DNA from: Streptomyces formicae
Lineage (GTDB): Bacteria; Actinomycetota; Actinomycetes; Streptomycetales; Streptomycetaceae
DNA length: 64,000 nucleotides
Direction of reading: 5' to 3'
Assembly (NCBI RefSeq): GCF_022647665.1
Contig: NZ_CP071872.1
Coordinates: 6,510,001 to 6,574,000, forward strand
Part shown: piece by piece, positions 10,052 through 18,201 of the stretch
How positions within the stretch are numbered: position 1 is the first letter of the stretch
Layout: each line of letters starts with the position of its first letter
Made by a program: the position numbers and the translations under genes
The notes under the pieces: generated by a model
Told to the model about the DNA's origin: nothing
Seen by the model: the letters and a program-made list of their open reading frames with translations, nothing else
Databases searched by the model: none

Positions 10052-11902
10052 ATGGTTACGACTTCCGGTCCGCCGACGTCCGGCGGTAGTGAAAATATTA
10101 CAAACAATGACGTGAACTGGTTTAGGCCCGATGAGGCTTCACCGCTGATCGTGAACCCGGACGCCGACGCGAGCGGCAAGGACACGAAAGCACCCAATGC
10201 TACCGAAAGGGAAATCCCGCAAGGCCTGAATGCCACTTTTAAGCCGGGTATCGGATATTCCACCAAGTTGACATGCAAAGTTCGCAACGACAACCAGATG
10301 GGAGATCGAAATCAGCCGACTGTCTATTTCCATCTGGCGTCGGAGAAGGATATTGCACCCGGTGAAGTTCTCGTTCTTCGCGTCAAAGGACTCAAAGTAT
10401 ACGGAAAAAGGGATTCAGCCATACAGGCCGCAGGCCTGTCGACGCAAGGCGGAACGGAGCGTACCGCAACTCTCTTGGTCCAGCACGATGCCGGTACCGA
10501 CGAAGATACCACTATTCAAGGTACTACCTGGGAAAAGACGGCTGGGCAGGGCCGGGTGGACATCCCCATGGCGAAAGATCCCGACAATACCTACGTGGAA
10601 TATCCACCTCGCTCAGAAAGCTTCACTCCGCCCCTCTATGAGAATCCTAATACCGACACCTCCGCTCTCACCTATACAATTCAGGGGGCTTCCGGCAGGG
10701 CTATCACGGCAGGAGTCAAACAGGATCTGGAATTCATCGTCAAGAATCCTTCGAGCAAGAAGAGCAGCCTTGCCCTGATCGGTCTCTTCGCGAAGGTGAC
10801 CTCCACAGAACATCCCGCCGGTGAAGATTCCCTCTGCAGATCTCTGGATCTAGCGCAGATATCCCTCGCACCCCCGAAGGAAGATGCATATTCCACCCAT
10901 TTCGAGGCCACGACTGAGCAGCCTGAGCACTTGGATCCGCTCAGCGATGGGCTGCAGAGTCAGGGTTGGACTTTTGTGGCTGCTTTCAAGTCTTTGGACG
11001 ATCACGATGGACTTGTCTTCAGCGATGTTGAAAGCGGCGATTCACTGTCTTTCGACCTCGACAACGTGGCCGTCAGTGAAACCTCTGGCACAGCCATTTT
11101 CAAGGTCCTTGAGTTCACATTCTCTGAAGTCGAGGACGAGCTCGTGCTCGCAAACAGGGAGGCCGACGGAATTTTCACGAAGATGGGAGGCGGGTTCTTC
11201 TTCGACTATCTCAGTACCGACCAGCCAGAGATCCCTTTGAACGAGAAGGGCAAGCTTGTCTGGTCGGCAGATAACGTCAAGGAGTATCGGATCCTCTCGC
11301 CGGCCGATGAGTCCAGTAAGGATATCGGCCCGGCCTTTCATTCGATGGACACCAAAAATCTCGGGAAGGCGACCGGGTACCTCCTGCAGGCCACCTCCCG
11401 GGAGGGCATACCGTACTCCCAGCAGGTGGTAGTTGCCGTCCATCGCCCCTCGGAGACGTTCCGGGATGTCACTGTCGAGAACACCTTCAACCTCAACAAG
11501 ACCGGCTACACCACTGCCACTCCCGTGTCATTCGACAGCAACCACCCCCAGGCGCTCGACCTCCTGAAGCCCGAGCTCAAGAATGGTCACGAAGGCGATC
11601 GCTATGCAGTCGTCGGCATCAGTAAACTCGATCAATACACCCCGGAGAATGGAGTGGACGCCCGGTTCGAACTGTACCTCGTCTCCGCCGACAACGGCTC
11701 GAAAGAGCCTGCGGGGACCGTCCATGTCACCCCCGGTCGCTGTGTCCCTATTGGCTTACGGGTCCCTCCTGGTAGATCCCTCACCGCAGAGTTCAAGGTA
11801 ACTGGGGCCATGACAAAGACTCTCAAGGCAAAGATCACCACTATGGTGACCCAACCCAGAATCCTCCCCACACCACCCGCGTCCGTGGCACCCGCCGGAT
11901 AG
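10052..11902 (+). CDS. Unknown protein, 616 aa
   Basis: ATG at 10052 has AAGGAGA at 10040-10046 as a strong ribosome site. There is no signal peptide or membrane segment. The composition suggests several beta-sandwich modules: a domain near residues 35-190 (LTCKVRNDNQ, VLVLRVKGLKVYGK), a second near 195-290, and an FTFSEVEDELVLANREADG segment near 355. The last 150 residues (FNLNKTGYTTATPVSFDS onward) again look like a beta-sandwich. Base composition is lower in GC than the flanking genes at 15-20 kb. I do not recognise a family. Confidence 0.65.
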   Translation: MVTTSGPPTSGGSENITNNDVNWFRPDEASPLIVNPDADASGKDTKAPNATEREIPQGLNATFKPGIGYSTKLTCKVRNDNQMGDRNQPTVYFHLASEKDIAPGEVLVLRVKGLKVYGKRDSAIQAAGLSTQGGTERTATLLVQHDAGTDEDTTIQGTTWEKTAGQGRVDIPMAKDPDNTYVEYPPRSESFTPPLYENPNTDTSALTYTIQGASGRAITAGVKQDLEFIVKNPSSKKSSLALIGLFAKVTSTEHPAGEDSLCRSLDLAQISLAPPKEDAYSTHFEATTEQPEHLDPLSDGLQSQGWTFVAAFKSLDDHDGLVFSDVESGDSLSFDLDNVAVSETSGTAIFKVLEFTFSEVEDELVLANREADGIFTKMGGGFFFDYLSTDQPEIPLNEKGKLVWSADNVKEYRILSPADESSKDIGPAFHSMDTKNLGKATGYLLQATSREGIPYSQQVVVAVHRPSETFRDVTVENTFNLNKTGYTTATPVSFDSNHPQALDLLKPELKNGHEGDRYAVVGISKLDQYTPENGVDARFELYLVSADNGSKEPAGTVHVTPGRCVPIGLRVPPGRSLTAEFKVTGAMTKTLKAKITTMVTQPRILPTPPASVAPAG

Positions 11903-12127
11903 TGGGATGCCGCCGACGTACAACGGCCATCCCGGCGGGAACGGAAAAGCCGGGACTGTCTAGTGATTTGCCAGGTGAATAGCGCGCCCCGTCGAGGAAC
12001 TAGGCGTTTCATCGTGTTACCGGCATGGCCAATGTTCACGCACCGCAGCGAGCCGAGTCCGAGGGTTCCTGTTGGTCAGCGCTCCTTATTTCCCAACCAG
12101 CATCTTCTCAACACAGGGAGCTCGATC

Positions 12128-12475
12128 ATGGCAGACCCCCTTAAAATCATGACGTTTGCGTCCGATCCCGCTAGCAGTGAGGAACCACGGAAGGGATTCA
12201 CACTCTCCTGGACCTACCAGGGAAATCCCACGCGTATCACCCTCACCGGACCTGGCGGACTCCTCATAGATGGACGAGACCCGAAATTCCTCCATCAGGG
12301 CAGCGGATCATTCCCCGTCCCCACCGGACTCACCGATGGGGCGACCTTCCTGCTCACACTCACCGGCGACGATGGAGTATCCACCAGCATGGCCTACACT
12401 CACTTAGTCGATAATCCAGCCCGCACTTTCCGAAATCTCAAGGTTACGGGAACACTCACCCTGCCGACTAAGTAG
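12128..12475 (+). CDS. Small Ig/PKD-like protein, 115 aa
   Basis: ATG at 12128 is preceded by CAGGGAG. The product is a single compact beta domain: FTLSWTYQGNPTRITLTGPG near residues 22-41, then VPTGLTDGATFLLTLTGDDG and a C-terminal FRNLKVTGTLTLPTK. The SW...P...L.G pattern resembles a single Ig or fibronectin-like domain, and similar phrases occur in the gene at 13200 (FRLTWTAKDADSF; DLTVIQKLALPSSK), so the two may be related modules. It is the only short gene in the island and could be a subunit or accessory of its larger neighbours. Confidence 0.6.
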   Translation: MADPLKIMTFASDPASSEEPRKGFTLSWTYQGNPTRITLTGPGGLLIDGRDPKFLHQGSGSFPVPTGLTDGATFLLTLTGDDGVSTSMAYTHLVDNPARTFRNLKVTGTLTLPTK

Positions 12476-13199
12476 TCTTGAATTTCAATGGCTACGCTGA
12501 TGCGGGGAGTTGCTGATGGACCCGTCGGCGCTACCCTGCTCGGGCTGATATGCCGAGGAAACTTTACCCGGGAAACGGGAATCGGACGGCCCTGGGCCCC
12601 TGAGTGGGGCGGGTCGACGGGGAACCGCATCTACGGTGCCCGGTCGCGAGACCCGTGCCGGCGCGGTCGTGCGGTCCGGATGGCAAGGCCGGACGATCGG
12701 CCCCGAGTGGGTGGTCCCGTCGTGTTGCGGCCGCGACGAGCGCATGGCGATCCTGGCCGGAAAGCCACTCGGGCGCCTACCCGTCCGCTCGTGCCCGATG
12801 TGTGCCGCCGGGGACAAGGCCGCAGAGGGAGACAGCCGCGCGGTGCGTTCGGCCCACGCATCGCAGCCTGTGCACGGTTCGGCCGACTTGCCCGCCCTTG
12901 GCCAAACTGTTCGCCTTTCAACACGGCAGGGCGAAATCCCCCCTTCGTTCAGCCGGGCTACAGGGCACAGGTGTCCGCCTGCTCACGAGCCCGACGGGCC
13001 GAGGAGGAACACCCATCACCCAACAACCCGGCACCGGCGGGACCGGGGACCCTCCCGCCGCCGTCAGCGGAAGTCACCGCACTGCGCGTGCGCCTCGAAC
13101 ACCGGCGACCGAGCCCGTAGTTGTCCCCCGCTGACACCCCTCGAGCCCCTTCCATCCGAGCATGCCCACCCCCTTGATCTGATTGCAGCGGAGACCCTC
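12476..13199 (+). other. 724-bp spacer, no gene firmly supported
   Basis: This is the longest gap in the island. An open frame runs through it in phase with the next gene, but its later part (about 12900-13190) reads as arginine/proline-rich noise. The stretch 12636-12850 contains a Cys-rich segment (VVPSCCGRDERM, VRSCPMCAAGDK) that might be a relic of a zinc-binding protein. No ribosome site supports a start here. Confidence 0.35.
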
Positions 13200-15260
13200 A
13201 TGAATGCCACAGATCCCCAACTCGTCCTCACTCCCGTGCCGCCCGGCCCCGCCGCCGGCAGCAAGGTCACACTCAGGCTCGATTTCAGGCTCCACCGCCA
13301 GCCTGTCACCCAAATCGTTCTGAGTCTGCCCGTCGGTGGCGACGATACTGATCTCCTTGCTGACGAGAGTGCCGGGCGTGGCGTGAAAACCCGTCTCGGC
13401 ACCGATGAGTACACCAAGTCGGACAAGTCCAAGGCTCCTGTATGGCAGATCGACGGAGGCAAACTCATAGGCAAGGCCTGGACCTACACGCTCACCCCCG
13501 CCAAAGGTTCTAAGACCGACCATCTGACCCTTACGCTCGCCGACATCAGTCTCAACTCAAAGCCAAGCGACAAAAGCGCCACCGCCAATGCCACCATCAC
13601 CGCTAGCATTGCCATCGACGGCCAAGGAACGAAAAAGGCCGAAGCAACCATCCTCAAATCAGGTCCGGGGCTCGCGCTCGACAACTTCTGCGCCACGGGG
13701 AACCGCAAGGGGGAAGACCAGAACAATCCCGTCATGGTCCTCGCCGGCCGACCATTCCGTCTCACCTGGACCGCGAAAGACGCCGACAGTTTCAACCTCG
13801 CATGGGGAACAAAGTCGGTAAACCTCCCCGGAAGCCAGCGCTCCTATCCGCCAGATCCGGCCGACACCAAAGCCAAACTCGCCATCACAGAAGCCACGAG
13901 CTTCAAGCTAACCGCCCACAATACAAAAGATCCAGACGCTACGAAGCAAATCTTCCTCACCGTCCCCGAGCCCGACGGCGAGTACACCGACCTCACTGTC
14001 ATTCAAAAGCTTGCCCTCCCATCCAGCAAGTCCACCACACACGAATACTGGCTCAACAAAGAACTCACCCTGACCGCCCCATCAGACGGCTACTACACCA
14101 TCAGCCTCACCACCCACCGGCGTCTCCTGGGCGTCTACCCGCCCACGCCCGCCAAGTACCCGGAACCCACCGCTATCACCGTCAAATCGCCTGATTATGC
14201 CCCTGTGTCATACACCGTCGGCAACACAGAGAAACCTCTCTCCATCTTCGCCGCCAAAGACACCTCTATTTCCCTCACCGGCAAACTCGCCAGCATCGAC
14301 GACTGGACCAAACTCACCCAGGCTACCGTCACTTGGACAGGCGCCCTCGAAGGCACCGCCCTCCCCCCGGTCGGTACTCCATATGACATATTTCCCATAG
14401 CGGTAACTAGGCCAATCTACAACGACACCGTAGAGGCAAAATGGAGCTATGACAAAAGCGTGCCTCAGGTCATTCAAAATCTTTCCGCCCGTATAGATCA
14501 TATGGATCTCGCAACAGGACGGTCCCACGACGATTGGTTTAAGACAGTCGATGCGCAAGTCACCATCGCCGCCGTGGCCACCCCTAGCGGAAAGATGGAG
14601 ATCCTGGCGTGGCTCACGAACGAGAACAAGATCAATGTCCTGGCATACGGCGGCGGTCGGCGGTCGGAGCTGAAGACTATCGAAGGTGAAAAGGTGACCG
14701 GCTATGGCGCAAGCACCCAGGTCGAGAAATCCGGGCAGGCGACTCTCTCAGTTACGATCAGTTCCGTCGGCCTCCATCAGCCGCCTGCTCCCGAGAATCC
14801 AGGGCTTGACGTCAGGGGAGGTCTGACGTTGCCCTACGAGGCAGGCCCTCATCTTCTCGACTCCAATTCGCGAACGATGACAACTCTCTGCCAGGTGGCC
14901 ACAAATGGAGAAGTAAAAGGATTCTGCCTCACTGGTGAATATCGGACCGCTGGAGCCCCCTTCGAGGGAACTCATATCGATTACCACCGGGATGACTCCG
15001 GTAAGATACTGGTCGATTTCTCAGGTTGGGCGACATTGAAATATGACCCACAAAGCATCGCGATAGCAGAATCCCGGAACGCGAATCAACCCACACCTGC
15101 ACCACTGCCGTCCACCCAGGGCTGGGAACCTCCGATGCCTTCCGGTTCGTGGAAAGATGGTGCCAGGTGTGAGTTTCAAGGGAGCGGGCTGTATGTGAAC
15201 AAGGACGGAATATTCGCCGGCGGGAACCTCCTCACACCGGAGACCGATTCCATGAATTGA
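13200..15260 (+). CDS. Unknown beta-rich protein, 686 aa
   Basis: The chosen ATG at 13200 (product beginning MNATDPQLVL) marks an abrupt change from noise to protein-like sequence, with AGCGGAGA about 8 bases upstream; the frame is open further upstream but I do not think it is translated. No signal peptide is present. Residues 1-160 form one beta module, about 160-290 an Ig-like module (LTWTAKDADSFNLAWG) followed by DLTVIQKLALPSSK, and residues about 420-520 (VIQNLSARIDHMDLATG, TIAAVATPSGKMEILAWL) may be a beta-propeller or lectin-like unit. No catalytic residues stand out. The module shared with the small gene at 12128 supports a common system. Confidence 0.65.
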   Translation: MNATDPQLVLTPVPPGPAAGSKVTLRLDFRLHRQPVTQIVLSLPVGGDDTDLLADESAGRGVKTRLGTDEYTKSDKSKAPVWQIDGGKLIGKAWTYTLTPAKGSKTDHLTLTLADISLNSKPSDKSATANATITASIAIDGQGTKKAEATILKSGPGLALDNFCATGNRKGEDQNNPVMVLAGRPFRLTWTAKDADSFNLAWGTKSVNLPGSQRSYPPDPADTKAKLAITEATSFKLTAHNTKDPDATKQIFLTVPEPDGEYTDLTVIQKLALPSSKSTTHEYWLNKELTLTAPSDGYYTISLTTHRRLLGVYPPTPAKYPEPTAITVKSPDYAPVSYTVGNTEKPLSIFAAKDTSISLTGKLASIDDWTKLTQATVTWTGALEGTALPPVGTPYDIFPIAVTRPIYNDTVEAKWSYDKSVPQVIQNLSARIDHMDLATGRSHDDWFKTVDAQVTIAAVATPSGKMEILAWLTNENKINVLAYGGGRRSELKTIEGEKVTGYGASTQVEKSGQATLSVTISSVGLHQPPAPENPGLDVRGGLTLPYEAGPHLLDSNSRTMTTLCQVATNGEVKGFCLTGEYRTAGAPFEGTHIDYHRDDSGKILVDFSGWATLKYDPQSIAIAESRNANQPTPAPLPSTQGWEPPMPSGSWKDGARCEFQGSGLYVNKDGIFAGGNLLTPETDSMN

Positions 15261-15375
15261 GCCCGAGAACTGGTGTCCAGCGAGGCGGGGTAATTGCCCC
15301 ACTGCCCCTCCGCGTGGTTGCGCATGTTTTCTTCATGCTTATTTCTGCGGTTTCGCCATTTCTGACAGAGAGTAG

Positions 15376-17925
15376 GTGCTGGTCGTGGTGTGGACCCTGC
15401 TGGGAGAGATAAAGTTGGGTGCGGATCTGCGGATCCCTCTGATTGATTCCCTTATTCCCGCGGAGGCGGGTCTGGGTATCGATGATTTCACGGTCGGATA
15501 CAACTCGGCGGCTCTGACAAACGCGGATATCGCCAAACTCAGTGGGCTGCTGGACGTGTCTCGACTCCCGCAGCCCTATCCGCAGGCGAGCGGGCCTTTC
15601 GTGGTGGCAGCGCTGAGGGTGGGGTCGCAGGTGAAGCGGCTGGTGTTCGCTCCTGCGCCGGCACAAGGGGCTCTGCCCTCAGAGGCGATGGGGGCGTCGG
15701 GCAGCGGGATGGCGGAGTTGGCAGTGGGCGGTGGGGCGTTGACCGCTATGGGTAACGGAGGTGGCGCGGGTGGGGCTGTGGCGTGGTGGGACGTGGACCG
15801 GACCGTGGGGCCCGCGCATGTGGGCCGGCTGGGGGCGGGGTACCGGTCGGGGAACGTGCTGCTGCTGGCAGATGTGGATGTAGGGGGCGGCGGGGTCCGT
15901 TTCGGAACGAAGGGGCTGGGAGTGGAAATTCCCCTCAAGGACCCGACGCATCCGATGTTCCATCTCGACGGCCTGAGTCTGGAGTACAACCGTGCGCCCC
16001 TGACGATCGCGGGTGAGTTCGTCCGCCAGGACATGCCGCCCGACTACCCGTTCGCAGTGGGCGGTATGGCCGTGATCGGCACTCCTGCGGCCAGTGTGAC
16101 TGCGCTGGGTTCCTATGCGCAGCCGAAGACGGGGGATCCATCACTCTTTGTTTTCGGAATGCTCGACCTTTCGAAGAAGTCAGTGGGCTCGGGGATGTTC
16201 CGGCTGGAGAAGATCGCGGCCGGCTTCGGCTACCACAGCCGGGTGCGCACGCCCGCTCTGACCGAGGTGGCGAAGTTTCCCTTCGTCGAGATGCTCAGCC
16301 ACGCGTACGCGCAGAAGCCTCCGCTGGACGAGCTGACACGTCTGTTGCACGACGGATGGGTGACGCCTGCGCCGAGCGAGATGTGGCTCGCTGCTGGACT
16401 GGAAGCGCTCGTCTACGAGCTTGTGGACATCAACGCGGTGGCGATCGCGCAGTTCGGGGACGAACTGGTCGCGGGGCTCTACGGGCAGGCCACAGCACAG
16501 TTTCCCAAGCGCTCCACGAAGCCCTGGGCCGCTCTGACGTTAGACGTGCGGGCGGAGTATCGGGGCGGTACGGACACGCTCGAGATCGATGCGGCTGTGG
16601 CCGACGGATCGTTCGTGCTGGACCCCGCTTGCAGGCTGACCGGTGGCGCGGCGGTGCGGATGTGGTTCGGCCGGAGCGCTCACCCGGGGGAGTTCGTGGT
16701 GAGTGTCGGGGGCTACCACCCGCAATTCGCCGTCCCCTCCCATTACCCCCGGCCGGCGCGGTTGGGGTTCGACTGGCGGATCAGCGACAGGGTCCACGCC
16801 TGGGGGGAGTGTTACGCAGCGCTGACGCCCCACGCTTTCATGGCCGGGCTGAGAGCAGGCCTCCACGGGCAGTGGGGTGCCGCGAGCATCGACGCGGACG
16901 TGTACGCCGACGCTCTCATCGAATGGGATCCGCTCTACTTCAACGTGGCTTGGGGCGGAAGCATTCGCGGGTCCCTGGGGCCCTTCAGCGTGGAGCTCGG
17001 TGCGGCCGGGAGGGTCTGGGGGCCTCCGGTCGGCGGACACGCCCTCGTCAAACTCGGGCCGTTTCGCATCAACGTCGACTTCGGTGCGAGCGACCCCCGC
17101 GGCGGTGGAGTGCTGACGGCGGCGCAGTTCCGCGACCGGATGCTTCCTGGAGGAACCCGGCCTACAGACGCCCACACCGTCACCGCAGCGGACGGCAAGG
17201 TAGTGACGGTGGCTGCGGTCCAGGGACTGATCCCCTCCGCCCCGCCCGGGCAGGATCCGGCCGCCGTGTGGGCTTTCGGGGTGGACTCCTTCGCCTGCCG
17301 GGTCTCGTCCGCGGTGCCGCTCACTTCCGTGAACGTCAACGACGTTCCGGTGCGGCAGGCCGGCAAGAAGCTGTATATCCGCCCCATGCAAGCGGACGGA
17401 GTGGACTCCGTCATGACTATCACCCTCAACGGACCGCAGGGGCCTGTCACGATCAACCGGCCCGGCGAAGAAGGTGACTGTACCTGGAGCGCCGTACCGG
17501 ACATGGCGGGTGTGCCCGCCGCCCTCTGGGCGAAGGCACAGACGGAGATCACGGAGATCACGGACACCGGGCTGGTCAAGGATTACGTCGGCGCCCTCGT
17601 ACTGACACCGCCGCCGCCCCTTCATACAGGGGCGAAACTCATCCCCGGCGATGCCGCGAAACACCTCATGGCAACTATCAACACAGCGCCGGCGACCACC
17701 TCCCCGAAGGAGTGCACCGCAACGGCGCAGGGGCAACGACTCCCGGCCATGCCGGACTCGGATCTTGCTCAGATCTCCGGCGCCGTCAGCAAACGGAGGA
17801 CGGTCCTGCAAGACCTCGAAAATCTGGACATCCCGGGGTTCTCCACCACGGGACTGGTGGCGGACATGTTCACAGCCGGGGCGTCAGGCTACCTCGACGC
17901 CGAGCCGCAGCTCCTCAGCACCTGA
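15376..17925 (+). CDS. DUF6603-like large protein, about 849 aa
   Basis: The start is uncertain among GTG codons at 15376, 15385 and 15388; coordinates use the first. The central part (residues about 170-580) has a recurrent membrane-barrel-like strand pattern: LFVFGMLDL, FRLEKIAAGFGYHSR, FVVSVGGYHPQFAVP, RLGFDWRISDRVHAWGECYAAL, ALIEWDPLYFNVAWGGSIRG, HALVKLGPFRINVDFGA. From memory this matches the DUF6603 family, found in large proteins of unknown function from actinobacteria and other microbes. No signal peptide is visible. The amphipathic glycine/aromatic strands would suit a beta-barrel or beta-solenoid. It sits between two other island genes with 115 and 276 bp gaps. Confidence 0.65.
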   Translation: MLVVVWTLLGEIKLGADLRIPLIDSLIPAEAGLGIDDFTVGYNSAALTNADIAKLSGLLDVSRLPQPYPQASGPFVVAALRVGSQVKRLVFAPAPAQGALPSEAMGASGSGMAELAVGGGALTAMGNGGGAGGAVAWWDVDRTVGPAHVGRLGAGYRSGNVLLLADVDVGGGGVRFGTKGLGVEIPLKDPTHPMFHLDGLSLEYNRAPLTIAGEFVRQDMPPDYPFAVGGMAVIGTPAASVTALGSYAQPKTGDPSLFVFGMLDLSKKSVGSGMFRLEKIAAGFGYHSRVRTPALTEVAKFPFVEMLSHAYAQKPPLDELTRLLHDGWVTPAPSEMWLAAGLEALVYELVDINAVAIAQFGDELVAGLYGQATAQFPKRSTKPWAALTLDVRAEYRGGTDTLEIDAAVADGSFVLDPACRLTGGAAVRMWFGRSAHPGEFVVSVGGYHPQFAVPSHYPRPARLGFDWRISDRVHAWGECYAALTPHAFMAGLRAGLHGQWGAASIDADVYADALIEWDPLYFNVAWGGSIRGSLGPFSVELGAAGRVWGPPVGGHALVKLGPFRINVDFGASDPRGGGVLTAAQFRDRMLPGGTRPTDAHTVTAADGKVVTVAAVQGLIPSAPPGQDPAAVWAFGVDSFACRVSSAVPLTSVNVNDVPVRQAGKKLYIRPMQADGVDSVMTITLNGPQGPVTINRPGEEGDCTWSAVPDMAGVPAALWAKAQTEITEITDTGLVKDYVGALVLTPPPPLHTGAKLIPGDAAKHLMATINTAPATTSPKECTATAQGQRLPAMPDSDLAQISGAVSKRRTVLQDLENLDIPGFSTTGLVADMFTAGASGYLDAEPQLLST

Positions 17926-18201
17926 AGGGCTTCCGAATGAAGCTGTCAAGCCGTTGCCGCAATAGGTGGTGCGGCTTGGTAGCACGCTCCGTCGCGGATC
18001 ATGGCCCACAGGACGTCGACGCGTCGGGGTCTGCAGAGGTTACCGCTGACGTGACCGGAGTCGCGTGGAGCTGGTGCCAGGCCGCGAACTACTCCTACAG
18101 CCAGCTCCATCCACGTTCAGGACACAAATGCCAGAGCCCCTGGTCCCGCTGATCTTACGAGTGACCAGTTCGAACCCACGACCAAGAAAGTAGGGCACCC
18201 C

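Noticed and set aside
12636..13199. In-frame upstream extension of the gene at 13200
   Set aside because: The composition changes to Arg/Pro/Ser noise before 13200 and the better ribosome site is at 13188-13195.
18160..18190. Sequence resembling a tRNA T-arm (GTTCGAACCC)
   Set aside because: No acceptor, D or anticodon arms can be built around it on either strand.
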